Shown here: in pieces, positions 11,759 to 23,091 of the stretch | How positions within the stretch are numbered: the stretch's first letter is position 1 | Layout: the number at the start of each line of letters is the position of its first letter | Assembly: GCA_000697665.1 (NCBI GenBank) | Contig: KL197712.1 | Span: 691,412 to 755,411, forward strand | DNA length: 64,000 nucleotides | Source of the DNA: Jaapia argillacea MUCL 33604 | Lineage: Eukaryota; Basidiomycota; Agaricomycetes; Jaapiales; Jaapiaceae | Direction of reading: 5' to 3' | Notes under the pieces: generated by a model | What the model was told of the DNA's origin: nothing | Database searches by the model: none | Seen by the model: only the letters and a program-made list of their open reading frames with translations | Program-made: the position numbers and the translations under genes

Positions 11759-12365
11759 TCCGTTGGAATTGAGACAAGACCATTCTCGAAATCCATCGAT
11801 TCTCTGTTGGAGATCTCAAGAAAAAGCAAATCGACGGAATCCGACAATCCTCCCCTCGGATCCCTCGAGACCGGATGTCAGGCCGCATTGCTCCATCGAA
11901 ATCCACCGATCCCTCTTGATGGATGTGTCAAATAGTTTGTCTCGACAATCTTCTAAGTCTCAGGGTACGACTACCACAGGGTGGCCGAAGGTGATGTAGA
12001 CACTATCAACAATTAAATCTCACTTATCACTCCTCTGAGACAACTCTTCTGTCATTCGGGCACAGAATAACAAGGAGTGTTGGGAGTGTGCGTAGAATAC
12101 ACCAATATCAATCACACACAATCATGTCATCTAACGCCGCCATAGTGAATCGGTGAAACTTTCAGGAGTTTCTTAGATGTCTTTGGTTCGATTCCATGCA
12201 TTTACATTATTTTTCGCCCACGAAAGTGTTGGAATCCAGACCTGGTTCGACGGCCGATGGCGGCGCATGTCTGGCTCACCTGAGGTCAGGAATCCGGATC
12301 GAAGGACTCCAACCTGTTGCCAAATCTTGCCAATTCCAACGAATTTGCCATTGGAATTCACCGAT

Positions 12366-12406
12366 CCTCAATTCGTCGGTTTTCCGACTTTTTTAGGATA
12401 GACGTG
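12366..12406 (-). repeat. Right terminal inverted repeat
   Basis: 41 nt; the reverse complement starts CACGTCTATCCTAAAAAAG and mirrors the left repeat with three substitutions and a 2-nt gap. It is followed directly by TA, matching the TA before the left repeat. Confidence 0.85.
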
Positions 12407-13927
12407 TACTGATGCCTCAAGGTACCTGTCTTCCCCATTCATCCCCTTCATCAGTCCTTCCGTTCACCAACGCCACAAACGGCATCGGCTAGATAACCAC
12501 GTGAACGCACAGGACGCGATAACGAAGCTTCTCCCAGTTCTAATGCAAAAATTTTACCGAGGAATTTGTCAACGCTGGTGGCGATGAACTCAGCTGAGCA
12601 CTTGAGACGCCCAATGGACGTACAGCCCTGAATGAATTCAGAATTCACCGGACGTTTCGGACGGACGGCGAGCCGCGATTTGGGAGAGAAAGGAAAAGTC
12701 CTTGTCGTTGGGGTGACAATTGGAAGGTCCAAGGTGGGGCGACTATTGAAGCGAGCGGAAGATATCGCGAAGACCTTCCTCTAGAGGTTATATGGGATAT
12801 CGATGCAAGGGCGAGTTCGGAGCCGTGGATCTGGAGTGCAGGGCCGATGGGCCGGGGTTAGGGTTACCGGTCCTGCTGGGGGCGTTAGCAGTGCTCGGAG
12901 CGAGGAAACCGTACGGATGTCAGGCAACATTGCCAGGTTTGGGAGACAGTGTCAAACTCGCCAGATTTCAATGGGGGGAATTGGGAGATAAATTTCCACA
13001 GCATTGTTGGAAAGTCCGCCCAAGGACCGCAAGCATTTGGCTTGGGGGGCTGTATGTAGACGCCAAGGACTCCGCGAACTTGGATGGGATAATGTATCGT
13101 AAAACCGGGAGAGTCGCCAAGACTCGGTAGCCAGTCGTGGCCAATACCGTACTTGGGACCGCAAGCCAAGCTTGAACGGAGGGAAGACGAACACTCGGAG
13201 GCCGTGATGCGTGGTAATCAGATTTCGGTGCTTCGTCAATACGTCGAGCAGGATACTCTCGGCAACTCCAAGGCTCTCATCAGCCCACAATACCGTCGAT
13301 TCAGGTGCTCGCAAAGAAGACACGGCACCCAGCATCGTGGCGGATGAAGCTTGGCGAATTGGTGACGCGACGTCCTGCGGGGCCGGTCCTCGGTGCCCAA
13401 CCATCCCAGGGGCACACAGAATGACAGTCAAACGGTTTGACTGGCGGATGAAATGGCTCGTATCTGGCAACTTCAAAGAGAATTGGCACCAGGAAAAAGG
13501 TCAAAATGCAAGACAAAAGGAACAGGGCATTTGGCGGCGGCAGTTCGGTGGCCCGCGCTATTGCCGAAAGTTCCGGCGGTAGCGCAGTGATTATCGGGTT
13601 GGTTTATCGGTGACAGCATAAGGAACTTGGCAGATATTTCATAAGATAGAGACTTCTCTGATTTTGGGATAGATTCTGCGATGAAGGCTGATTGCAACCT
13701 GATTTATCTAGAGTATGTATGACCGGAACCGGACGCGGACATCTAGTCCCCTTGAAATCTCCTTGAAGTCCCGACAGATTATAACCCTCTGCCTCGACCT
13801 CAAACGTTCGTACTCCCTGCATCCTGTCCTTGCTTCGTACCGCCATCCCTCGCTGTGAAGTGCTACGAGCAAGGACGTTCAGCAACACTCTTCCTGATTC
13901 TAAACGCCGTTTCCTAGACTATCGATC

Positions 13928-16900
13928 ATGGCCTCAAAGTCGTCGCAGGGTTTGCACCCACCGAGATTGACGGCGATGTTTGCAACATCGCCCAGTGCTC
14001 CCGGTACCCCCATCCACTCCATCCAGACGATGAGGAGGAAGGCAGCAGGTCACGGTGGACCATTGACCAAGATCCTAGTCGCTAATCGTGGTGTACGTCC
14101 CCGACATTCACCCTATATGCTATCTCATCCCTAACATCCGAGCCATGAATGTCAGGAAATTGCCATTCGTATCTTCCGGACAGCTCATGAGTTGGCTATG
14201 CACACCGTGGCCATCTACTCCTTCGAGGATAGGATGTCGGCTCATCGTCAGAAAGTACTTGCCATTTCCTTCGCCTACCAGTCCCTTGAGATGCCTCGTT
14301 GTTGATCAGCCTTACTTGACAGGCTGACGAGGCTTACCAAGTTGGCAAGGGTGCTACCCCAGTTGGTGCTTATCTCTCTCAAGATGACATTATCCGGATC
14401 GCACTCGAACATGGTGTCGACATGATCCATCCTGGGTAGCTTGTCTCCCGATTTCTGATCATGTGCTCTGACTAATGTGTGTGGACCAGGTATGGTTTCC
14501 TGGCCGAAAACGCCGGGTTTGCAAAGAAAGTTGAGCAAGCCGGTATTGCCTTTGTTGGTCCTTCGCCAGAGTGCATTGATCAACTCGGCGACAAGACGAA
14601 GGCCCGTGATCTCGGTATGCACGAGACTTCTAATCCTTGTGCTCTCTCTGATATTTCTTCGTCAAAGCCATCCGAGTCGGTGTCCCTGTCGTTCCTGGTA
14701 CCCCCGGACCCGTTGCAAGCTACACTGACGGCGATGCTTTCATCAAAGAGTACGGCTTCCCAGGTTGGTCTCTCTTCCTTTAGCGATTATTGTTTTCCAG
14801 CTGACCGACACCTTCTAGTTATCATTAAGGCTGCCATGGGTGGTGGAGGCCGCGGTATGCGAGTGGTCCGCGAACAATCTGAATTCAAAAGCTCCTTCGA
14901 GCGTGCAGTTTCTGAGGCCAAGTCCGCCTTCGGTGATGGGACAGTCTTCATCGAACGCTTCCTCGAGCGACCCCGTCATATCGAAGTCCAGATCCTAGCT
15001 GATGCTCAGGGTAACACCGTTCATCTCTTCGAGCGTGATTGCTCCGTGCAGAGGAGACATCAAAAAGTTGTCGAGGTTGCACCTGCAACTCATCTTCCTG
15101 AGGAGGTCAGGCAGGCTATTTTGTCTGATGCCATCAAATTGGCGAGGAGCGTTGGGTATAGGAATGCCGGCACCGCGGAGTTCTTGGTTGATCAGATCGG
15201 CAGACATTACTTCATTGAGATCAACCCTCGTATCCAAGTCGAGCATACCATCACTGGTACGTCTCTTATCTTCGTTGTCTCTGATCATTGTGTCCTCACA
15301 CCCGTGTTGCAGAGGAGATCACTGGCATCGATATCGTCGCTGCTCAGATCCAGATCGCCGCTGGTGCCTCCCTTCCTCAACTCGGGCTCACCCAGGAGGC
15401 CATCACTCGTCGTGGATTTGCTATCCAGTGCCGAGTCACCACCGAAGATGCTGCTCAGAACTTCCAACCCGATACCGGAAAAATCGAAGTGTATCGTAGC
15501 GCTGGTGGCAACGGTGTTCGGTTGGACGCTAGCTCTGGTTTCGCCGGTGCTCAGATTACTGTGGGTGGCCAAATCTACTCTCTCTGCTATGCAGTTTCCT
15601 AACACATCCTCATCTATCTCGACTGTAGCCTCATTATGACAGCTTATTGGTGAAGGTGACTGTCAGTGGTACGACTTATGAAGTCGCTCGCCGAAAGATG
15701 CTCCGTGCCCTTGTAGAATTCCGTATCCGTGGTGTTAAGGTGTGTCAATTTTGTTCAAATATCGTCGATCAGGCACTAAAGATGGACGCAGACAAACATT
15801 CCTTTCTTATTCCGACTGTTGACACACGACACCTTCATTGGGGGCAAGACCTGGACAACTGTGAGGACGGGATCGCTTCGATGTGAACTTCACGACTAAC
15901 ACTGGCTTGATAGTTCATCGATGACACTCCAGAACTCTTCAAACTCGTCCAGAGTCAGAACCGTGCCCAGAAGTTGTTGGCCTACCTCGGAGATCTTGCC
16001 GTCAATGGTAGCTCCATCAAGGGTCAGAGCGTAAGTCCCAGAAACCTTTTGCCTTCCATGGCTCTCATCACTCTAGTAAACAGGGAGAGCCTGGCCTTAA
16101 GGACGAGATCGTCGTTCCTCCCATGCAAAGCCGGGAGGATCCTGACAGCCCCAAAGTCCTCGACACCTCCATCCCTTGTGAAGTCGGCTGGCGCAACATT
16201 ATCGTCGAGAAGGGTCCCGAAGCCTTTGCCAAGGCTGTCCGTGACTACCCAGGATGTCTCATTATGGACACCACATGGCGAGATGCCCACCAATCGTTGC
16301 TCGCTACTCGTTTGAGGACTGTTGATATGGTAAACATCGCAAAGGAGACGAGTTACGCGATGGCCAATGCCTACAGTCTGGAGTGCTGGGGTGGTGCAAC
16401 GTTCGATGTCGCTATGCGATTTTTGTACGAGGATCCTTGGGATCGCCTGGTACGTTGTGATTGTTGTTCTCGGTTGGCAAAATTATCTTATGATTTCCCA
16501 TTTTATAGCGCACACTGAGGAAATTGGTGCCTAACATTCCCTTCCAAGCTTTGGTTCGTGGCGCAAACGCTGTTGGATATACCAGCTACCCGTGAGTTGG
16601 TTACCTTGAGAAACAGTTTCAAGTCCTAAACTGCTGTATTCAGCGATAATGCGATCTATGACTTCTCCAAGAAGGCTGTGCAGAATGGTCTTGACATCTT
16701 CAGGGTTTTCGATTCGTTGAACTACATTGGTGAGTTTGCATCCCTCGCGCAGAGTTTATGTTGCTGACCTCCCTTTCCAGATAACGTGAATAATCGTCTA
16801 ATTTTGAGATTCCACGACATCTGACATGTTTTGGTAGATGAGACTCGGTATTGATGCAGCCAAGAAGGCTGGTGGTGTTTGCGAGGCTGCCGTATGCTAC

Positions 16901-18925
16901 TCTGGCGATATCGCCGACCCTAAGAAGACCAAGTATACCCTCAAATACTACCTCGACTTCGTCGACCAGCTCGTCCACGAAGGCATCCATGTCCTTGGCA
17001 TCAAGGATATGGCTGGCTTGTTGAAGCCTGAGGCGGCCAAGATGTTCGTGACCCCCGTTCTCAATCGACGTAATACTGACTTTGCAAGTATCCAGGCTCA
17101 TCGGCGCCATCAGGAAGAAGTATCCCGACCTCCCGATTCACGTCCACTCACACGACACTGCGGGTATCTCTACAGCTACGATGCTCGCCGCCGCTTCTGC
17201 CGGTGCCGATGTCGTTGACGTTGCCATTGACAGTGAGCTTACTCACGCCTCCGCATCTTCAAGTTCCTGATAGTCTTGTTAGGTATGTCCGGCTTGACGT
17301 CCCAGCCACCCATGGGAGCCGTTTGCGCTGCCCTCGAGCAATGCAACTTGGGCACTGGTATCCGCTACGCCGACATCCAAGCTCTCAACCTTTACTGGAG
17401 CCAAGTCCGAATGCTGTACGGTTGCTTCGAGGCCAATGTTCGCGCCTCTGACTCCAGCGTCTTTGACCATGAGATGCCCGGAGGACAGTACACCAACCTT
17501 ATGGTGAGACCAATCATTAATTGTTTTCCTTCCCGGGTATTTATGTTGCCGGTACAGTTCCAAGCCGCCCAGTTGGGCTTGGGAACGCAGTGGACAGGTA
17601 GGATTGTTCCTATAAATATCCGTATTCGTTCAGCTGCTGAAGTTCGAAACCAGAAATCAAGAAGAAGTATATCGAGGCCAATGAACTTGTGCGTATCAGC
17701 GCCTTTCCAGCGCGGTGTTTCCTGCGTTGACATTTATGATACGCTCCGTAGTGCGGCAACATCATCAAGGTCACACCATCGTCGAAGGTTGTTGGAGATT
17801 TCGCCCAATGGATGACACAGAACAAGGTGTCGAAGCAGGACGTGATCGACCGTGCTGAATCCTTGGACTTCCCATCTTCAGTCGTCGAGTTCTTCCAAGG
17901 CTATCTTGGCCAACCCGTGGGAGGTTTCCCTGAACCTTTGCGCTCACACATCATCAGGAACAAGCCCAGAATTGATGAGCGTCCCGGCACAACTATGGAG
18001 CCCATTGACTTCAAGAGGACAAAGGCGGAGCTCCGAGCGAAATACGGCAAGCACATTACCGACACCGACGTGACTTCCTATGTCATGTACCCCAAGGTAT
18101 GGTTCTGGTGCTGCTTCCACGGAAGGATTCTCACGAGGGATGCAGGTTTTCGAAGAATACCAGAGCTTCATCGAGAAGTACGGAGACCTCAGGTGCGGAC
18201 TACCATTTCGCGACTTGCGAGGTTTTTTCTGAAATTTATGTGCCTCCTGCGAATAGTGTTGTCCCTACAAGATACTTCTTGGGCCGTCCAGACGTGGGCG
18301 AGGAGATGCACATTTCCATCGAGAAAGGGAAGACCCTGATCATTCGTCTGATGGCTATTGGGCCTGTTGTTGAAGGCCGGGCACAACGTGATGTCTGGTT
18401 CGAAGTCAACGGAGAAGTGTGTCTATTCCTATCTCAAGGTACAACCAAGTTCACTCACCCGGTTCCGCTCAGGTCCGTGCCGTCGCAGTTGAGGACAAGA
18501 ACTCTGCCGTGGAAACAGTATCTCGTGAAAAGGCTACCTCTGATCCCGGATCAGTCGGTGCCCCTATGTCTGGTGTCGTCGTGGAGGTCCGAGTCAAGGA
18601 GGGAGCTGAGATCAAGAAGGGTGATCCCCTTTGTGGTACGTTTCTCCCAGCCCTCAGATGTGTTCCCCATTTTGAATTATTTGCCCCTAGTCTTGAGTGC
18701 TATGAAGGTATGTTCTTTGATAACAATAGGTGACTTCTCATCCCAATGTATCCGTTTACTAGATGGAGTCCGCGGTGACTGCACCCGTTTCTGGCCATGT
18801 CAAGCGGGTTGCCGTCCAAGAAGGTGAGCAATTGATTCGCGGGAGAAACGCGAACAATACTGAATCTTATTTTACAAGGCGATTCTATTGGCCAAGGAGA
18901 TTTGGTCGTCGAAATCGTCCACTAG
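13928..18925 (+). CDS. PYC1: Pyruvate carboxylase
   Basis: Biotin enzyme that carboxylates pyruvate to oxaloacetate with ATP and bicarbonate, refilling the TCA cycle; cytosolic in most fungi. The start is the ATG at 13928; the stop is TAG at 18923-18925. Domains in order: biotin carboxylase (KILVANRG at 14070, [13 protein letters not shown] across an intron at 14430-14520, [14 protein letters not shown] at 14830, [11 protein letters not shown] at 15220-15245), carboxyltransferase ([14 protein letters not shown] at 16273-16314, [13 protein letters not shown] near 16690, HVHSHDTAG at 17140-17165), and a C-terminal biotinyl domain. The biotin motif AMKM is split by an intron: SAMK ends at 18705 and MESAVTAP resumes at 18763. 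More than ten short introns interrupt the gene. All catalytic signatures I can check are present, so it looks functional. It ends 446 bp from a convergent gene. Confidence 0.97.
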
Positions 18926-19371
18926 TTGGCAAAGGGGCATGAGTTTATGTAGTCTGAGAATCACTGTATCCGCACTCTAGAATCGGTTTGTTGTATGATT
19001 AATGCATTTATCTTTCAACCTCGCTGGAAGCACCGAAGCATCTGAAAAGTTTTGTTTTGACTGCCATGGGACGTTGGGCATTAGAAGGTTATTTATTTCA
19101 CGACAGAAAGTTCTCATCAAGCAATAGTCACTCCCACAACTTGCAGGTCCTTGTGCCCTTAATGCCAGAAAGCCCAATAATATCCTCTTCCAGAATCTAC
19201 ATTCTGGAAGTGTAACCCAAATCAGCGGCCTCTCACACGGTAAGAAGTAGCTTAAGTCAGGAGCGAAGCAAGGTGTCGTCCACTACGACCCCATACACCA
19301 GTGACAGTGGAATTGGTCGGTTACGACGACGAAGAGGATTCACGCAAATGTTATCACTGAATAGAGAAACA
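18926..19371. other. Convergent 3' intergenic region
   Basis: 446 bp between the stops of PYC1 (plus) and the first nitronate monooxygenase (minus). It presumably holds both 3' UTRs. No other feature seen. Confidence 0.5.
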
Positions 19372-20637
19372 TTACTGGAGAAGTGATGCTGCGAATCTGA
19401 GACTTTCCAAGGTCTCCTGATGTAGCTCCCGTACGACATCCTGACGATGAACTTAATAAATCCCAGAAAGAACGAGAACATGAGCAGAGACTTACCGCGG
19501 CATGATTCACCTCATTCATTAGACCCACCCCAGCACCCGCCCAGGTCAGCATATACTCCCGGTCTCCATCTCGAGCAGCTTGCAGATATTTAGCTCGAAT
19601 CTCAGTGATCGAGATACCCTGATCAGCCTCAGCCACAGTCTTGTTGTACAAAGCCCGTCCATCAATCCCCGCAGGCCAACCCAACGTCCCTCTCGCCTGG
19701 TCAAAAGCCATCGTGCGAACAGATTCGGTGGAACGAGCGGCAATCAGGGCATCTCTCTGGGCATCTGAGTAGAGACTTTCGGGAGTGAGGAGGAATCGGG
19801 TACCCAAGACGGCGCCTGCGGCTCCGAGTGTGAGTAAGGCAGCTATATGCGCGCCATTGGCAAGTCCGCCGGCACCTACAATGGGAGGGTGGTCCTTGGG
19901 CAGAGCGGCAAGGAAGTTGGGAACGAGGGTAAAAAGAGGAGGAGCAGATCCAAGGCCATGGCCTCCAGATTCAATGCCTGTATTTCACGTTGGCAAAATC
20001 AGAAGATCGGGGGATTGTCAAGACTTACCTTGTGCTACAAGAACATCAATCTTCCATTCGTTCACTGCGATAAGGGCTTGTTCCACAGTCGACAATTGGA
20101 CGAATACTAGGGTTTTCTGTCCATCCTCTTGTTTCTTGTTGTGCTCGTGCACGATTCGAATCCACCGGCCCAGATCGTTGCCAAAAGCAAACCAGACTGC
20201 CTTGGGTCTGTTCTCCAAAGCAATCTCGAGCAATTGCGGTCCGATAGAATCCGGTTCTTCGAGTTTCCAGGCTAAAAACCCGATGCCTATTGGTAGAGGT
20301 GCTGGTGCGGGGTCAAGTCGAAGGGTTGATCGTGCCAATGCAAGTTGGTTCTTGAAGCCTTCGATAGTGTCGTATCCTTGGGAGTTGTTTGTGATATTGG
20401 AGGAAATTCATGGTGATGGGTGTAGCCTTGAAGGACTTACCAACGGCTATGAATCCGAAACCACCTCCGCTTGTCACTTCAGCTGCTAGAAGTCCTCCGC
20501 TCGCACCTGCCATCGGCGCACCGATTACGGGGGTCTGTATGTCTAACATGTGTGTTTGCGATTAGCATTCAACGATATGTACGAGGCTGGTTGTGCATAC
20601 CCAGCAGACGGGTGATAGGGGTTGTGATGGTCGACAT
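19372..20637 (-). CDS. Nitronate monooxygenase, tandem copy 1
   Basis: FMN-dependent TIM-barrel flavoenzyme of the 2-nitropropane dioxygenase family, which oxidises toxic alkyl nitronates such as propionate-3-nitronate to aldehydes or oxo acids and nitrite. The start is the ATG at 20637 (MSTITTPITRLLD); the stop is TAA at 19372-19374. Family motifs in order: TPVIGAPMAGASGG at the N-terminus, the FMN-phosphate loop SGGGFGFIAVG, AVWFAFGNDLG near 20190, VLVAQG then ESGGHGLGS around an intron near 20000, GAGGLANG near 19870, and LGTRFLLTPES near 19780. The exon starting at 19454 supplies the C-terminal helix. It is the downstream member of a head-to-tail pair with copy 2; the first and last introns fall at equivalent places in both genes. 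Confidence 0.93.
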
Positions 20638-21099
20638 ATTCCGGACTTGTAAGGAGATGCAGGGCGTCCCTCTCGCTGATTTCTTCTATTGTATTGGGTT
20701 GGGACCATTTAAGAGGATCGTCCATCGGGAGGGAGATGGGTAGTGACTCAGCCCGAGGTTGGCAGGTGTTCGAGAGGAGGTCCGATGAAGTCCGATTATT
20801 GGGATTCTGAAAGGGAGCCATCGAGCCATGAACTACACAAGGACCCATGCGGCCCTTGTGTGTGATCCTAGAATGCCCTTGGCCGTACGGGTCGGTAATT
20901 GCGAGAGAACAGTCGGGGATGTTTTAAGGATGCATGCACAGTTAGTAATACACATGAGGTTGGAATTCTGACATACGTCGGTTATATCGGTTTAGCAAGA
21001 TACTTCACATCCTATGTGATCTGGAATTATGATAATACATCGACATGTTCCATCCGTACTATTTGTCTTACACTACTATGTACCATCAAGCGAAGATCT
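20638..21099. other. Spacer between tandem NMO genes
   Basis: 462 bp holding the presumed promoter of copy 1 and the 3' flank of copy 2. I see no extra gene or obvious repeat. Confidence 0.5.
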
Positions 21100-22394
21100 C
21101 TACGTCGATCCCGCGAACTTCTCAGACGTCGCTTTCAGTGTGGTCACAGCCTCTTCATGGAGTTCCCGTACCAGAACCTTGAACAAATCCATGAGAACTC
21201 CGCCAAAACAAAGTGAATAGAACAAAACTCACTTCGGCAGGTTTCTCTTCGTTGAACAGGGCAACCCCAACCCCAGCCCAACAGATAATATAATCCTCAT
21301 CACTCTTCTCCCTCGCCTCAAGGAATTTCTCCCTAATCTCCTGCTCACTAGCTCCCCCCTCCAACGACTCGTAAACCTTATTCCTCAACGCCCTGCCATT
21401 AATCCCCTCCGGCCACATCGCAGTCCCCCCAGCATAATCATAAGCCAAGGTCCTAACAGTTGCACCAAACCCAGCTTTAGCTATGGCTGATTTGTGGGAG
21501 GGCGGGTAGAGGCATTCCGTGGAAAGGGCGAAACGTGTTCCGACGACGCAGGCAGAGGCGCCGAGGGCGAGCAGGGATGCGATTTGGGAACCGGTTGAGA
21601 TGCCGCCTGCAGCGATGATTGGGGGGTGAGGAGAGGGGAGGGACTGCAGAAGGGCGGGTATGAAATTGAAGAGGAGTGGAGCTGCTGATCGGCCGTGTCC
21701 ACCTGCTTCAATGCCTAGTGTAGATACTTGAATGTCAGAACATTTCAGAAAATGAAACCCAGGGAAACTAACCTTGTGCGACGATAGCGTCTACTTTCCA
21801 TTCCACGGCAGCTTTCCGTGCTTCTTCGACGGTATTCACCTGAGCAAAGATCAAGATTTTGTGTTCGCCCTTGATCTTCTCATTAAATTCGTGAACGACT
21901 TTGATCCAAGGTCCCAGGTCATTGCCAAAGGAGAACCAGATGGCTTTCGGCCGGTTTTCCAAAGCGATGTTGAGGAGAGTTGGGCCGGGGGCACCTGGGA
22001 GGTCGAGAAGCCAACCAATGAACCCAATGCCGATCGGGAGGGGTGCTGGGGAGGCGGGGATGTTAAGGAGGGAACGGGTGAGGGAGAGCTGGCCCTCGAA
22101 CCCTTCGACTGTATCGCGGCCTTGGGTACGAGAATGACATGATCATTATCGTTCAAGGGGATGGGGAGGATGCGCATACCGGTTCCGTCATAGCCGAGCC
22201 CTACAGCAATGAAACCAAACCCTCCGCCGGCTGTGACAGCTGCTGCGAGGGCACCTCCCGAGCATCCGGCCATCGGAGGGACGATGATTGGTGAGTTTAT
22301 GTCTGGAATATCATTGGATGAGCACTGGGTAACGGATGAGACCTAGAGAGGTGTAGATACCTAGGAGACGGGTAACTGGCGTTACGATTGGCAT
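21100..22394 (-). CDS. Nitronate monooxygenase, tandem copy 2
   Basis: Paralogue of the gene at 19372-20637 with the same fold and expected reaction. The start is the ATG at 22394 (MPIVTPVTRLLD); the stop is TAG at 21100-21102. Motifs: SPIIVPPMAGCSGG, TAGGGFGFIAVGLG near 22210, AIWFSFGNDLGPW near 21925, VDAIVAQG and EAGGHGRS on either side of an intron near 21750, AAGGISTG near 21610, and VVGTRFALSTE near 21530. By eye count 38 of 63 residues (about 60%) match copy 1 over the ENRPKA..VAQG segment. So the duplication is old rather than recent. Substrate-pocket positions differ in places, so the two copies may prefer different nitronates; that is inference. Confidence 0.93.
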
Positions 22395-23091
22395 GGCTGA
22401 TTTGGGAGGGGGGTGATCGAGGATCGGGGGCTGGTGAGTAGATGGACTGTGCAATTTGAGACGTCCATGTTATAAGATGGGGATGAGGAGGATCGGGTTG
22501 GACGGCGAACTTAGCACCGTCCCCGTTCGCGAATGTGTGTCATGCAAAGATTATCAAGATATCAAGAACACACGGGCCACTGGTAAGCCAGTTGCAGAAG
22601 GTTCAAAGTTCAAAGCAGGCGGAGGAGTTCCGGAGTCTCTGGAACAAATGACCTGGTAATTGGTCAGTGATTTGACCAATTACATCGTCCGGTCGTCGGG
22701 AATTCCATTGGTGGGCCATGCTGCTGTCCTCGATCGTGATTTGTCGCAATCAGCCAATGAATTTTGAGGATTAAAGCCGGGAAATTGGAACGGACGAATC
22801 GGACTTGGTGGAGAACCAGAAAAGTGGCGCCAAGTTTCAGTGGTGGGCGCGTGAATTGTGGATGTTGTTGTCGAGCAATCATCCTTCGTCGTTGTTGCCG
22901 ACAGCCTCGACGAGTTTTTAAACGCTACTGTCAACGGCGCAGCCGTCATTGCTGCCTGCATATCCCTCTGGACTACATTTTACTGTTACACCTCGCGCTG
23001 AGAAGTATAACGACACGCGCGCGACCCTTTTTCACGCCAACTCTTTCGCAACTGGTTCCTTTCTCTGGTCTTTGCAACACTGTCCTTGTCC
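22395..23091. other. Divergent promoter region
   Basis: About 700 bp between the starts of NMO copy 2 (minus) and the PX-PH-RhoGAP gene (plus). The open frames here are short and unconvincing. No RNA gene found. Confidence 0.5.

Larger units (their letters stand above)
11716..12406. mobile_element. Non-autonomous TIR element (MITE-like), TA target site
   Basis: A 691-bp element bounded by long terminal inverted repeats and flanked on both sides by TA (11714-11715 and 12407-12408). Both ends begin CACGTCTATCC. No transposase domain is visible inside, and the internal open frames are short, so it appears non-autonomous. TA duplication is characteristic of the Tc1/mariner-pogo superfamily, and that placement is inferred from the duplication alone. 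Further short motifs such as CCAACGAATT recur inside both ends. It sits in the gap between the acidic AT-hook gene and PYC and interrupts no recognised gene. Confidence 0.8.
10974..13927. other. Gene-poor gap with one transposon-like element
   Basis: Nearly 3 kb without a convincing gene. The first 500 bp are pyrimidine-rich and look like 3' UTR. The TA-flanked element occupies 11716-12406. From 12.4 to 13.6 kb there are overlapping open frames on both strands (longest about 170 codons, minus strand, 12952-13476) that I do not recognise and that lack convincing splice or domain structure. The last 300 bp are the PYC promoter and leader. Confidence 0.5.

Noticed and set aside
12143-12195. A- and B-box-like motifs with tRNA-like spacing (GGTTCGATTCC at 12185-12195) inside the TIR element
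   Set aside because: The flanking bases do not form an acceptor stem and the T-stem pairs poorly, so it is not a tRNA; probably a chance match.
12852-12868. Interstitial telomere-like GGGGTTAGGGTTA
   Set aside because: Only two units of the TTAGGG repeat; too short to mean a telomere relic.
12952-13476. 174-codon minus-strand open frame upstream of PYC1
   Set aside because: Plus-strand frames overlap it over most of its length, composition is not convincingly protein-like and no domain is visible.
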